This document shows, one piece after another, positions 9,531 through 17,439 of a stretch of DNA of 64,000 bases. The stretch lies in assembly GCA_002840895.1 (NCBI GenBank), contig PHCZ01000002.1, forward strand, positions 157,786 through 221,785. The letters are read 5' to 3'. The stretch comes from Bacteroidetes bacterium HGW-Bacteroidetes-8. GTDB taxonomy: Bacteria > Bacteroidota > Bacteroidia > Bacteroidales > UBA932. The translations under genes and the position numbers were made by a program. Position 1 is the stretch's first letter. The number at the start of each line of letters is the position of its first letter. The notes beneath the pieces were generated by a model. The model ran no database searches and was not told the DNA's origin. It saw only the letters and a list, made by a program, of their open reading frames with translations.

Positions 9531-9538
9531 TATTTTTG
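9531..9538 (+). promoter_or_regulatory. Putative -7 element for the DPP5 gene
   Basis: TATTTTTG matches TAnnTTTG exactly and sits about 48 bases before the start at 9587. The nearest TTTG upstream (9513-9516) is closer than usual for a -33 element. The remainder of the 9327-9586 gap is AT-rich with no other feature seen. Confidence 0.5.
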
Positions 9539-9586
9539 AATGAATAGAGCAAAATCATTTTAATTATATAATAAAATCTATCGAAT

Positions 9587-11662
9587 ATGAAGAGTAAATT
9601 ACTGGTTATGTTAGTTTCATCGGCAGTTATGGCCTCATCCTGTACAGGAGAGGGAGGAGAAAAGAGAACAGAGGTGCCTATCGGCAGAAGCACTATTGAG
9701 GTTGTAAACGGTATTATGACCCCGGAGGTAATGCACAATTTGGGCAAAGTAAGTGACCCTCAGGTATCTCCTGACGGGAAGGAGATTCTATATGGGGTAT
9801 CGTTTACCAGCATTGCGGAGAATAAGAATAACCGTGAGTTGTTCATTATGAACATAGATGGTAGTGACAACCGCCAAGTAACCACCTCTGTAAAGAGTGA
9901 AAACAATGCTCGTTGGATTAACGAGGGCAAAGAGATTCTCTACCTAATGAGCGGCCAGCTATGGAAAATGAACAGGGATGGATCCAACTCAGTAAAAGTT
10001 GGCGAGTACGGAGAGGGCATCTCTGAGTTTGAGCTCTCTCCTGCTCAGGACAAAATTCTGTTTGTCTCTGAGGTAAAATCTATCCAGACGTCCAAAGATC
10101 TGTGGAGCGACCTTGACAAAGGGAGCGGCAGAATGATAGACAAACTAATGTATCGCCACTGGGATCATTTTGTAGAGGCTATCCCTCACCCATTTATTGC
10201 CGGTTTCAACGGCAGCGCAATCGCAGATGTTGTTGATATTCTAGAGGGTGAGCCATATGAGTCACCAACACTGCCTTTAAGTGGTATTGAGCAGCTTAGC
10301 TGGAGTCCAGATGGCAAGAAGGTGCTCTATGCATCCAGGAAAGTTGTGGGTCGCGAGTATGCCTACTCTACCAATACAGACATCTATCTATATGATATCG
10401 AAGCAAAAACACACGAGAACCTCACCGAAGGAATGCCCGGATACGATACAGAGCCGGTATTCTCTCCCGATGGAACCCATTTTGCCTGGTTAAGTATGGA
10501 GAGAGGCGGATATGAGGCAGATAAGTCACGTCTTTTTATTATGAATCTGCAAACTAAAGAGAAGAGAGACCTTACACGGAATTTTGCATACAATGCAGAG
10601 AGTCCTGTTTGGTTACCGGATGGTTCAGGACTATATTTCAACTCCTGCGTAAATGCTCTAACGGGCATCTATCAAATCAATATTGCAGATGAGAGTATCC
10701 GCAAAATAACCGATGGTTGGTTTGATTTCGGGAATGTAACCATCGCCGGAGATAGGCTGATTGCTCTCTACAGAAGTATGTCACAGCCAAACGAGATTGT
10801 ATCGGTAGATCCAATAACCGGAGAGTACACCCAAATATCCAAAGAGAATGAGCATCTGCTTAAGCAGATATCAATGGGTAAAGTTGAACAGAGATGGATT
10901 AAAACTGTAGACAACAAAGATATGCATATGTGGGTGGTCTATCCTCCGGGATTTGACCCTGCAAAAAAGTATCCTGCTCTGCTATTCTGTATGGGTGGCC
11001 CTCAAGGAACACTAAGTCAAAACTGGTCATACAGATGGAACTTCCAGCTTATGGCAGCCAACGGATATGTGGTTATTCTTCCAAACAGAAGAGGGACATC
11101 TGCCTTTGGACTTGAGTGGGGAGAGCAGATCTCGGGTGACTATATCGGGCTCAATATGCAGGACTACCTCTCATCTGTGAAGGAGATGAAGAGAGAGAGC
11201 TACATTGGCAGAATTGGGGCAGTTGGTGCCAGCTATGGCGGATACTCCGTATTCTACCTTGCAGGCATTCACAAGGGGATGTTTAGTGCATTTGTTGCTC
11301 ACGCCGGAATTTTTAACCAGGAGCATATGTATATGACCACAGAGGAGCTTTGGTTCCCACATTGGGATAACGGAGGAGCGCCTTGGGACGACAATGCTAC
11401 AGCAAAGAGGCACTACGCAAACTCGCCTCACAAGTTGGTTAAGAACTGGGACACCCCTATTCTTGTAACACACGGAGAGCTTGACTACAGAGTTCCGGTT
11501 GACCAGGGGATGGCGGCGTTCAACGCAGCTCAGGCATTGGGCGTTCCTTCGGAGCTGATGCTCTTCCCGGATGAGAATCACTGGATTTTAAAACCGCAAA
11601 ACAGCGTTCAGTGGAACAGGGTTTTCTACCGCTGGCTGGACAAATGGCTTAAAACCGAATAG
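9587..11662 (+). CDS. dpp5: Dipeptidyl-peptidase 5 (S9 family serine peptidase), lipoprotein
   Basis: A 691-residue S9 peptidase that closely resembles my memory of Porphyromonas gingivalis DPP5, which removes dipeptides with Ala or hydrophobic P1 residues. Order: lipoprotein signal (MASSC, lipid Cys at about 19), a beta-propeller domain (about 45-400) with SPDGK-type blades, the segment MYRHWDHFVEAIPHPF shared with DPP5, then the alpha/beta-hydrolase domain. Catalytic triad by position: Ser549 in GASYGGY, Asp633 in HGELDYRVP, His665 in DENHW. The lipobox suggests anchoring to a membrane face rather than free periplasmic location. It is followed after 82 bases by a second S9 gene, so the two may be co-transcribed. 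Confidence 0.9.
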   Translation: MKSKLLVMLVSSAVMASSCTGEGGEKRTEVPIGRSTIEVVNGIMTPEVMHNLGKVSDPQVSPDGKEILYGVSFTSIAENKNNRELFIMNIDGSDNRQVTTSVKSENNARWINEGKEILYLMSGQLWKMNRDGSNSVKVGEYGEGISEFELSPAQDKILFVSEVKSIQTSKDLWSDLDKGSGRMIDKLMYRHWDHFVEAIPHPFIAGFNGSAIADVVDILEGEPYESPTLPLSGIEQLSWSPDGKKVLYASRKVVGREYAYSTNTDIYLYDIEAKTHENLTEGMPGYDTEPVFSPDGTHFAWLSMERGGYEADKSRLFIMNLQTKEKRDLTRNFAYNAESPVWLPDGSGLYFNSCVNALTGIYQINIADESIRKITDGWFDFGNVTIAGDRLIALYRSMSQPNEIVSVDPITGEYTQISKENEHLLKQISMGKVEQRWIKTVDNKDMHMWVVYPPGFDPAKKYPALLFCMGGPQGTLSQNWSYRWNFQLMAANGYVVILPNRRGTSAFGLEWGEQISGDYIGLNMQDYLSSVKEMKRESYIGRIGAVGASYGGYSVFYLAGIHKGMFSAFVAHAGIFNQEHMYMTTEELWFPHWDNGGAPWDDNATAKRHYANSPHKLVKNWDTPILVTHGELDYRVPVDQGMAAFNAAQALGVPSELMLFPDENHWILKPQNSVQWNRVFYRWLDKWLKTE

Positions 11663-11744
11663 TATCAAATGAATGGAATCAATTAAATAACTCCATATAA
11701 AGCAAATAATTACAAACAAAGCAAATAAACACAAACAAGAAGCG

Positions 11745-14561
11745 ATGAAGAGAATTTTACTATTTACGGCACTGATTCTTACGGTCTCTTTTGCATCTGC
11801 GCAAAAAAAACCTCTGGATCACAGCGTTTATGACGGTTGGAAGAGTGTGGGAGCATTCAATATGACCGAGGATGGCAAATACACCATCTTTATGGTTAAT
11901 CCCCAGGAGGGCGATAACTACCTTGTCTCAATGAATCTTATAAATTTTACCAAAGACTCGATAGCAAGGGTAAATGGTCCTAAGATGACTGACGATGGAA
12001 AATTTGTTGCAGCAACAATAAAACCTACTTTTAAACAGAGCAGAGATGCCCGTATAAAGAAGGTTAAACCTGATCTTATGCCTAAAGACACTTTGGGGAT
12101 ATATAATATCCAGACAAAAGAGCTTAAGAAGATCCCATATCTCAAAGAGTTTAAAATTGGCCGATATGCCAAGGACTTTATAGCTTTCCAGACAACACCT
12201 CCTGCAGATACAAGCAAGAGCAAGAAGCCAGTTAAGAAAGATAAGAATGAGGGCGAAAATGTAATGGTGTACCAACTCTCTACCGGGATGATTGATACTC
12301 TAAAATTCGTTTCGGATTATGAATTCACAAAAGGGGGAGACACACTCTTCTTTGCTACAAGGCCAAACTCTAAGGATAGTGTAAATAAACCAGGTCTATT
12401 CCTTTACATTCCAAAGACAAAATCAATTACCACTATCTACAATTACGATCTAAAACAGAGTGTAAAGCTTCCGCTGGTAAGTAAAGATAACAAGCATATG
12501 GCATTCTATGCAAAGCTGGATACTACCAAGAATAAGGATAAATTCATCTCTATTCTATACTACAACGCAACACTACCTCAGGCGAAACTGGTTATAGACA
12601 ATAACTTAGACGGTATGCCGGAAGGGATGAGAGTTACAGAAAACAGGTCGCTTCAGTTCAATAAAGAGGGAAACAGACTCTTTTTCGGAATCTCAAAGAT
12701 TCTCAGAGAGAAGGATACAACACTGGTAGACGCAGAGCTGGCCAAACTTGATATCTGGCACTATAAAGATACATATGTACAACCTTATCAGCTTATTAAC
12801 CTCACAAGAGAGCAGAGGAAATCTTATGTTAGTGTAATTCGCCTCGACTCAGAACCAAAGCTTGTTCAGCTTGCCAAAGAGGAGTATGAGCAGGTACAGG
12901 TTCCTAACGAGTGGTCTGCAGATTGGGCCTACGCCGTCTCCGATTATAACTATCAGTTGGAGTCTCAGTGGAGTGCAAATCCAAGAAGAGATGTCTATAT
13001 TATAGATGTAAATACAGGTGACAGCAAGCTTATTATGAAGGACCAATATATAGGGAGCGGCTCTCCATCACCGGATGCAAACTTCCTTGTTTGGTACAAC
13101 AGTGTAGATAAAAACTGGTACTCCTATGAGGTTAAAACCGGGAAAACCGTTTGTCTGACCAATGGACTGAATGTCTCATTTACAGATGAGATGCACGACA
13201 CTCCGGAGATGGCACGCCCATACGGACACGGTGGCTGGGCAGAGGGTGATGCAGCTATCTACCTCTATGACAGATATGACATCTGGCAGATTGACCCTAA
13301 AGGGGTTGCTCCGGCAGTTATGCTTACAGACGGCGAAGGAAGGAAGAACAATATGACTTTCCGGATTGTTCGCCTTGACGATATTCTACTCCCTCCGGGA
13401 ACTCCGGGAGTTAGAATGGAGCCAATCAAACCTAAGGAGACTATCTACTTCTCTGCTTTTGATAATGTTACCAAAAATAATGGATACTACTTTAAGGAGA
13501 TGGGTAAGAGAAAACCTCTAATGAAACAGTGGGTTATGGAGCCGGTTACTTTTGTCTATCTTAACAAGGCAAAGAAGGGAGATGTAATTACCTATGTAAA
13601 ACACAACTTCACAAACTCTCCGGATGTGTGGGTTACCAAAGATAACTTCAAAACTCAGACTAAGGTTACAGACATTAACCCTCAACAGAGAGATTACAAC
13701 TGGGGAACTGCCGAGCTTGTAAAGTGGAAATCGAAAACAGGGCTGGATGTAGAGGGTATTCTTCATAAACCTGAGAATTTTGACCCTAACAAGAAGTACC
13801 CTATGATAGTCTATTTCTATGAGACAATCACAGATAATCTGCACACATACAGGGCTCCTGCACCAAGCCGCTCAACAATTAATATTACATTCTTCACAAG
13901 TAACGGATACTTGGTATTTACACCGGACATCTATTACCAGATAGGATACCCCGGAAAAAGCGCAATGGACTGCATTGTGCCGGGAGTTGAGAAGATATGC
14001 GAAAACCCTTGGGCAGATCGTGACAACGTTGCAATTCAGGGACAGAGCTGGGGCGGATATCAGGTTGCCTATATGGTTACCCAACCGGAGATCTTCAAAT
14101 GGAAAGCTGCCGGAGCGGGTGCTCCTGTAGCAAATATGACCAGCGCATACGGCGGTATCAGATGGGGCTCAGGAATGGTTCGTCAATTCCAGTATGAGCA
14201 CACTCAAAGCCGCATTGGTAAAACCCTCTGGGATGGATTTGACCTCTATATTGAGAACTCTCCTCTCTTCTTTGCCAACAAAGTCGAGACACCACTCCTC
14301 ATTATGCACAACGACGAAGATGATGCAGTTCCGTGGTACCAGGGTATTGAGTACTTTACCGCACTTCGCCGACTTGGCAAACCTGTGTGGATGCTTCAGT
14401 ACAACAAGGAGAAACACAACCTTGTAAGCAGAGTCAACGCCAAAGACCTTAGTGTAAGACTTTCGCAGTTCTTTGACCACTACCTAAAAGGCGCACCAAT
14501 GCCAACCTGGATGGACAAGGGCGTTCCTGCTGTACTTAAAGGAATAGATTGGGGGTTGTAG
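11745..14561 (+). CDS. S9 family prolyl-oligopeptidase-like peptidase
   Basis: A 938-residue exported S9 peptidase. Residues 1-19 are a signal peptide (cleavage near ASAQ). A long propeller domain runs to about residue 640, followed by the alpha/beta-hydrolase domain with Ser768 in GQSWGGY, Asp859 in HNDEDDAVPW and His891 in NKEKHNL. The GQSWGGY nucleophile elbow and great length set it apart from DPP5 and place it in a Bacteroidetes group of large S9 peptidases of unknown preference. A Lys-rich insert (about 145-165, SKSKKPVKKDKNEG) interrupts the propeller. Lies directly before the inverted-repeat element at 14567. Confidence 0.88.
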   Translation: MKRILLFTALILTVSFASAQKKPLDHSVYDGWKSVGAFNMTEDGKYTIFMVNPQEGDNYLVSMNLINFTKDSIARVNGPKMTDDGKFVAATIKPTFKQSRDARIKKVKPDLMPKDTLGIYNIQTKELKKIPYLKEFKIGRYAKDFIAFQTTPPADTSKSKKPVKKDKNEGENVMVYQLSTGMIDTLKFVSDYEFTKGGDTLFFATRPNSKDSVNKPGLFLYIPKTKSITTIYNYDLKQSVKLPLVSKDNKHMAFYAKLDTTKNKDKFISILYYNATLPQAKLVIDNNLDGMPEGMRVTENRSLQFNKEGNRLFFGISKILREKDTTLVDAELAKLDIWHYKDTYVQPYQLINLTREQRKSYVSVIRLDSEPKLVQLAKEEYEQVQVPNEWSADWAYAVSDYNYQLESQWSANPRRDVYIIDVNTGDSKLIMKDQYIGSGSPSPDANFLVWYNSVDKNWYSYEVKTGKTVCLTNGLNVSFTDEMHDTPEMARPYGHGGWAEGDAAIYLYDRYDIWQIDPKGVAPAVMLTDGEGRKNNMTFRIVRLDDILLPPGTPGVRMEPIKPKETIYFSAFDNVTKNNGYYFKEMGKRKPLMKQWVMEPVTFVYLNKAKKGDVITYVKHNFTNSPDVWVTKDNFKTQTKVTDINPQQRDYNWGTAELVKWKSKTGLDVEGILHKPENFDPNKKYPMIVYFYETITDNLHTYRAPAPSRSTINITFFTSNGYLVFTPDIYYQIGYPGKSAMDCIVPGVEKICENPWADRDNVAIQGQSWGGYQVAYMVTQPEIFKWKAAGAGAPVANMTSAYGGIRWGSGMVRQFQYEHTQSRIGKTLWDGFDLYIENSPLFFANKVETPLLIMHNDEDDAVPWYQGIEYFTALRRLGKPVWMLQYNKEKHNLVSRVNAKDLSVRLSQFFDHYLKGAPMPTWMDKGVPAVLKGIDWGL

Positions 14562-14566
14562 GGGAA

Positions 14567-14739
14567 CCTTGCCAAGGATCGTGGGGCATTGCTCATTTTA
14601 AAGCACTTAACCCAAATTGCTTCACCAAAAACTACGGGCTCACAACGTTTACACGTTGCGGGCTCGTTTCATTTATTCGATACCAGCATTACAGTTCAAA
14701 TACCTTGAAACCAGCAAAGCCCCACGATCCTTGGCAAGG
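14567..14739 (+). repeat. 173-bp element with 27-bp terminal inverted repeats
   Basis: The left arm 14567-14593 and right arm 14713-14739 are reverse complements at 26 of 27 positions; the outer 21 match exactly. Each arm starts with the near-palindrome CCTTGCCAAGG. Between the arms lie two direct CGGGCTC copies flanking a small hairpin CAACGT-ttac-ACGTTG (14643-14658). There is no open reading frame of note and no obvious target-site duplication. It begins five bases after the S9 stop codon and ends about 87 bases before the next gene. It could be a MITE-like insertion or a structured intergenic RNA element. Confidence 0.75.
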
Positions 14740-14826
14740 TAGTGCCCTGGCGTGAAATTTGTAGCAAAGCAATCCGGAATACCGCTTAATATCACTCAAT
14801 TACTTCACTTAATCAACCCTTTTGTT

Positions 14827-16101
14827 ATGAAAAAAACACTTTTTCTCCTACTGGTTTTCTGTATGAGCTCACTGCTCAATTCCTGTGATAGCAATAAATC
14901 CGGCGAATCTGCCTCGGATGGTATTAAAACAATCTCCCTGCCCGATGCTATTGGCAAAGAGAGGATAGTAAACCTAAGCGAAGTTGCCCAATCTATCCGT
15001 TACATACCGTTAGAGACTTCGGATAGTTCGCTTTTAGGGAATGTCTCCAGACCAATACTTGAAGATGGGATATTTTATGTTATTGTCAGTAAAGGGTTTA
15101 ATCAAAATGAGTACAGAATGTATCATATTGACGGCAGATTCAAAGGGAAACTTGGAACATTAGGAAGGGCAAAGGGTGAACTACCCCAAATTGAGCATTT
15201 TTCCCTCTCGTTCGATCCTGTAACGGGAAATCCTATGATCTATTCTATCAACAAAATTATTGAGTATGATAAAGATGGAAATTTCATTAACGAGGTATAC
15301 GCACCAATAGATGAGGGGAGTAATTTCAGAGGTTACAGAATTCACAAGGTGGGTGAGAATTATATCTCTGTTGTAAGCGATATAATGGCCAATAAATTCG
15401 GGATTATCTCCTTTAACAGTAACAAAGAGATTATAGCTGAATCTCCTGTTGGGATCATTACAAATAATAACAAAGAGACCAAAAGTGCAGAAGATGTTGC
15501 CGGCAATGAAGAGACAATGACAATAACTATGGGGGGTGTAATGTCTACAGCAGTAGTTATTATAAGCAAGCATCCTACTCTCTATCCCTATAAAAAGGAG
15601 TTCAGATATGTGTCAGATAATGGTGCTGAAATTTATTCTTTAGATGAAAAACTGAATATCACAACTCACTACAATCTCGATTACGGAAAATATAAACGTC
15701 CGGTAAAGGCTACTGAAGATGAATTGAATAGAAGTATAATTTTTGTTGCAGGATTTACCTGTGAATCCGAAAATAATCTATTCCTAACTTACAACTTTGG
15801 TCAGAACGAACCTAATGGTTATACTCCTCCTTTGGTATCTGCCCTTTATGATATTAAAAACGAAGAGCTGGTTTTGCTTAAAAGGGACAATCCCGAAATG
15901 AGAGGGTTTAAAAATGACCTGGACAATGGTGCTCCGTTCTGGCCGGTTCATATCTCAAGGGAGGGGGAGATGATAATGCCGCTCTCTGCTGCAAAGTTTA
16001 TTGAACTCAGTGAAAAGTATGACTCGCCGGAGATGAAGAGGGTTGCCGCAACCCTTACCGAGGAGTCAAATCCGGTGATGATTGTTGTTAAACTAAAATA
16101 A
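14827..16101 (+). CDS. 6-bladed beta-propeller lipoprotein, tandem copy 1
   Basis: A 424-residue lipoprotein. The start at 14827 is preferred because it directly gives a lipoprotein signal (MKKTLFLLLV, lipobox LLNSC), whereas the longer reading from 14752 adds 25 residues that overlap no signal. The body fits the Bacteroidetes 6-bladed propeller lipoprotein family: VNLSEVAQSIRYIPLETSD, FKGKLGTLGRAKGEL and NKIIEYDKDGNFINEV are typical blade segments. The next gene, 8 bases on, is a paralogue with nearly identical ends. Ligand unknown; location after two S9 peptidases suggests a role in peptide metabolism, which is inference. Confidence 0.75.
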   Translation: MKKTLFLLLVFCMSSLLNSCDSNKSGESASDGIKTISLPDAIGKERIVNLSEVAQSIRYIPLETSDSSLLGNVSRPILEDGIFYVIVSKGFNQNEYRMYHIDGRFKGKLGTLGRAKGELPQIEHFSLSFDPVTGNPMIYSINKIIEYDKDGNFINEVYAPIDEGSNFRGYRIHKVGENYISVVSDIMANKFGIISFNSNKEIIAESPVGIITNNNKETKSAEDVAGNEETMTITMGGVMSTAVVIISKHPTLYPYKKEFRYVSDNGAEIYSLDEKLNITTHYNLDYGKYKRPVKATEDELNRSIIFVAGFTCESENNLFLTYNFGQNEPNGYTPPLVSALYDIKNEELVLLKRDNPEMRGFKNDLDNGAPFWPVHISREGEMIMPLSAAKFIELSEKYDSPEMKRVAATLTEESNPVMIVVKLK

Positions 16102-16109
16102 ATTGAATT

Positions 16110-17354
16110 ATGAAAAAGTCTCAACTCCTGTATTTATCAGTTGTCATCATTTTCTTTGCTCATTCCTGCAAAGAGAAGAGTACTTATGACTCTTCATCTA
16201 CAGGTATTAAAACAATCTCCCTGCCCGATGCTATTGGAAAAGAGAGGATAGTAAATCTTAGCGAGGTTGCAAAATCTATCCGCTACATCCCGCTGGAGAC
16301 TTCGGATAGTTCGCTGCTTGGCAACATACCAAGACCTATTCTGGAAAACGGGGTATTCTATGTTACAATCAGGTCCGGGTTAAAAGAGGAGTTTATGATG
16401 TATAATATTGATGGTAAATTTTTAGGCAAGTTGGGTCGGTACGGCAGAGCAGCCGGCGAGTACCAGACAAATATGTCCTCACTTGCACTCTCTGTTGATT
16501 ACAAAAGTGGTAATCCCATAATCTTCTCTACAAATAAAGTTATTGAGTTTGATAAAAAAGGTAATTTCATAAAGGAGGTAAAATCCCCGGTTGAATCTAC
16601 TTTTAATTTAATCTTACTTAGAGTTAAAAAATTAGGTGATAACTACATCTCTACTCTTTATGATTTTGACCAACGCAAATCTTTCTACCTCTTTTTTAAT
16701 GCGAATGGAGAAGCAATTGAAGAGGCACCTGAGTTACCTAAAGCACAAAATAGAGATGGGTTAAAAACCAAAGAGTCAAATGAAGTGAGTACCACAATCT
16801 TGTCTGCATCCAATGCCATAGCTGTATCGATACCCTATATGTACGATTATAAAGATAACACCAGATTGATGGGAAATACAGACACCCTCTACACCTTTAA
16901 TCCTAAGATGGAAAAAAGAGCTCTTTATCATTTTGAATATGGAAAATATGAGTTGCCTCTTAACTCAACCGGCGACCAGAGATCACAGTCAATCTTTCTT
17001 ATATCCGGATTTACCTGTGAATGGGAAGATCACCTGTTTCTCACATATAACTTTGGTAACAATGAACCCAATGGATATACACCGCCACTAGTAAGGGGAG
17101 TGTTTAACAAAAAGAGAGGGGATCTGACTCTTCTTAAAAGGGTAACCCCGGAGATTGGAGGGTTTAAAAATGACCTGGACAATGGTGCTCCGTTCTGGCC
17201 CGTTCACATCTCAAGGGAGGGGGAGATGATAATGCCGCTCTCTGCTGCAAAATTTATTGAACTCAGTGAAAAGTATGACTCGCCGGAGATGAAGAGGGTT
17301 GCTGCAACCCTTACCGAGGAGTCAAATCCGGTGATGGTTGTGGTAAAATTGTAG
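16110..17354 (+). CDS. 6-bladed beta-propeller lipoprotein, tandem copy 2
   Basis: A 414-residue paralogue of the preceding gene, 8 bases downstream. Lipoprotein signal with lipobox AHSC near residue 20. Two blocks are almost the same as in copy 1: the N-terminal block (16203-16364 versus 14920-15081) and the last part of the gene (17161-17336 versus 15905-16080), where only four differences are seen, all at third codon positions. The middle third is much more diverged. The shared C-terminal segment includes NGAPFWPVHISREGEM and SEKYDSPEMKRVAATL. No function can be assigned. Confidence 0.75.
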   Translation: MKKSQLLYLSVVIIFFAHSCKEKSTYDSSSTGIKTISLPDAIGKERIVNLSEVAKSIRYIPLETSDSSLLGNIPRPILENGVFYVTIRSGLKEEFMMYNIDGKFLGKLGRYGRAAGEYQTNMSSLALSVDYKSGNPIIFSTNKVIEFDKKGNFIKEVKSPVESTFNLILLRVKKLGDNYISTLYDFDQRKSFYLFFNANGEAIEEAPELPKAQNRDGLKTKESNEVSTTILSASNAIAVSIPYMYDYKDNTRLMGNTDTLYTFNPKMEKRALYHFEYGKYELPLNSTGDQRSQSIFLISGFTCEWEDHLFLTYNFGNNEPNGYTPPLVRGVFNKKRGDLTLLKRVTPEIGGFKNDLDNGAPFWPVHISREGEMIMPLSAAKFIELSEKYDSPEMKRVAATLTEESNPVMVVVKL

Positions 17355-17372
17355 CAGATGGTTAAATTCGAT

Positions 17373-17406
17373 TAAAAAAAAGGGGCGGCCATTTTGAGCC
17401 GCCCCT
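17373..17406 (-). terminator. Intrinsic terminator of the C25/TonB operon
   Basis: A 9-bp perfect GC-rich stem (AGGGGCGGC at 17381-17389 with GCCGCCCCT at 17398-17406) and an 8-base loop. On the minus strand the stem is followed by a run of eight T, so it ends transcripts from the minus-strand cluster, 34 bases after the stop at 17440. Confidence 0.85.
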
Positions 17407-17439
17407 GCCGTTACATAACACAAGGTACTTAATAACTAC

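Noticed and set aside
14549-14755. 68-residue open frame across the inverted-repeat element
   Set aside because: It overlaps the end of the S9 gene and runs through both repeat arms; the protein has no recognisable features.
14752-14827. Longer start for the first tandem propeller lipoprotein
   Set aside because: It would bury the lipoprotein signal 25 residues inside the protein.
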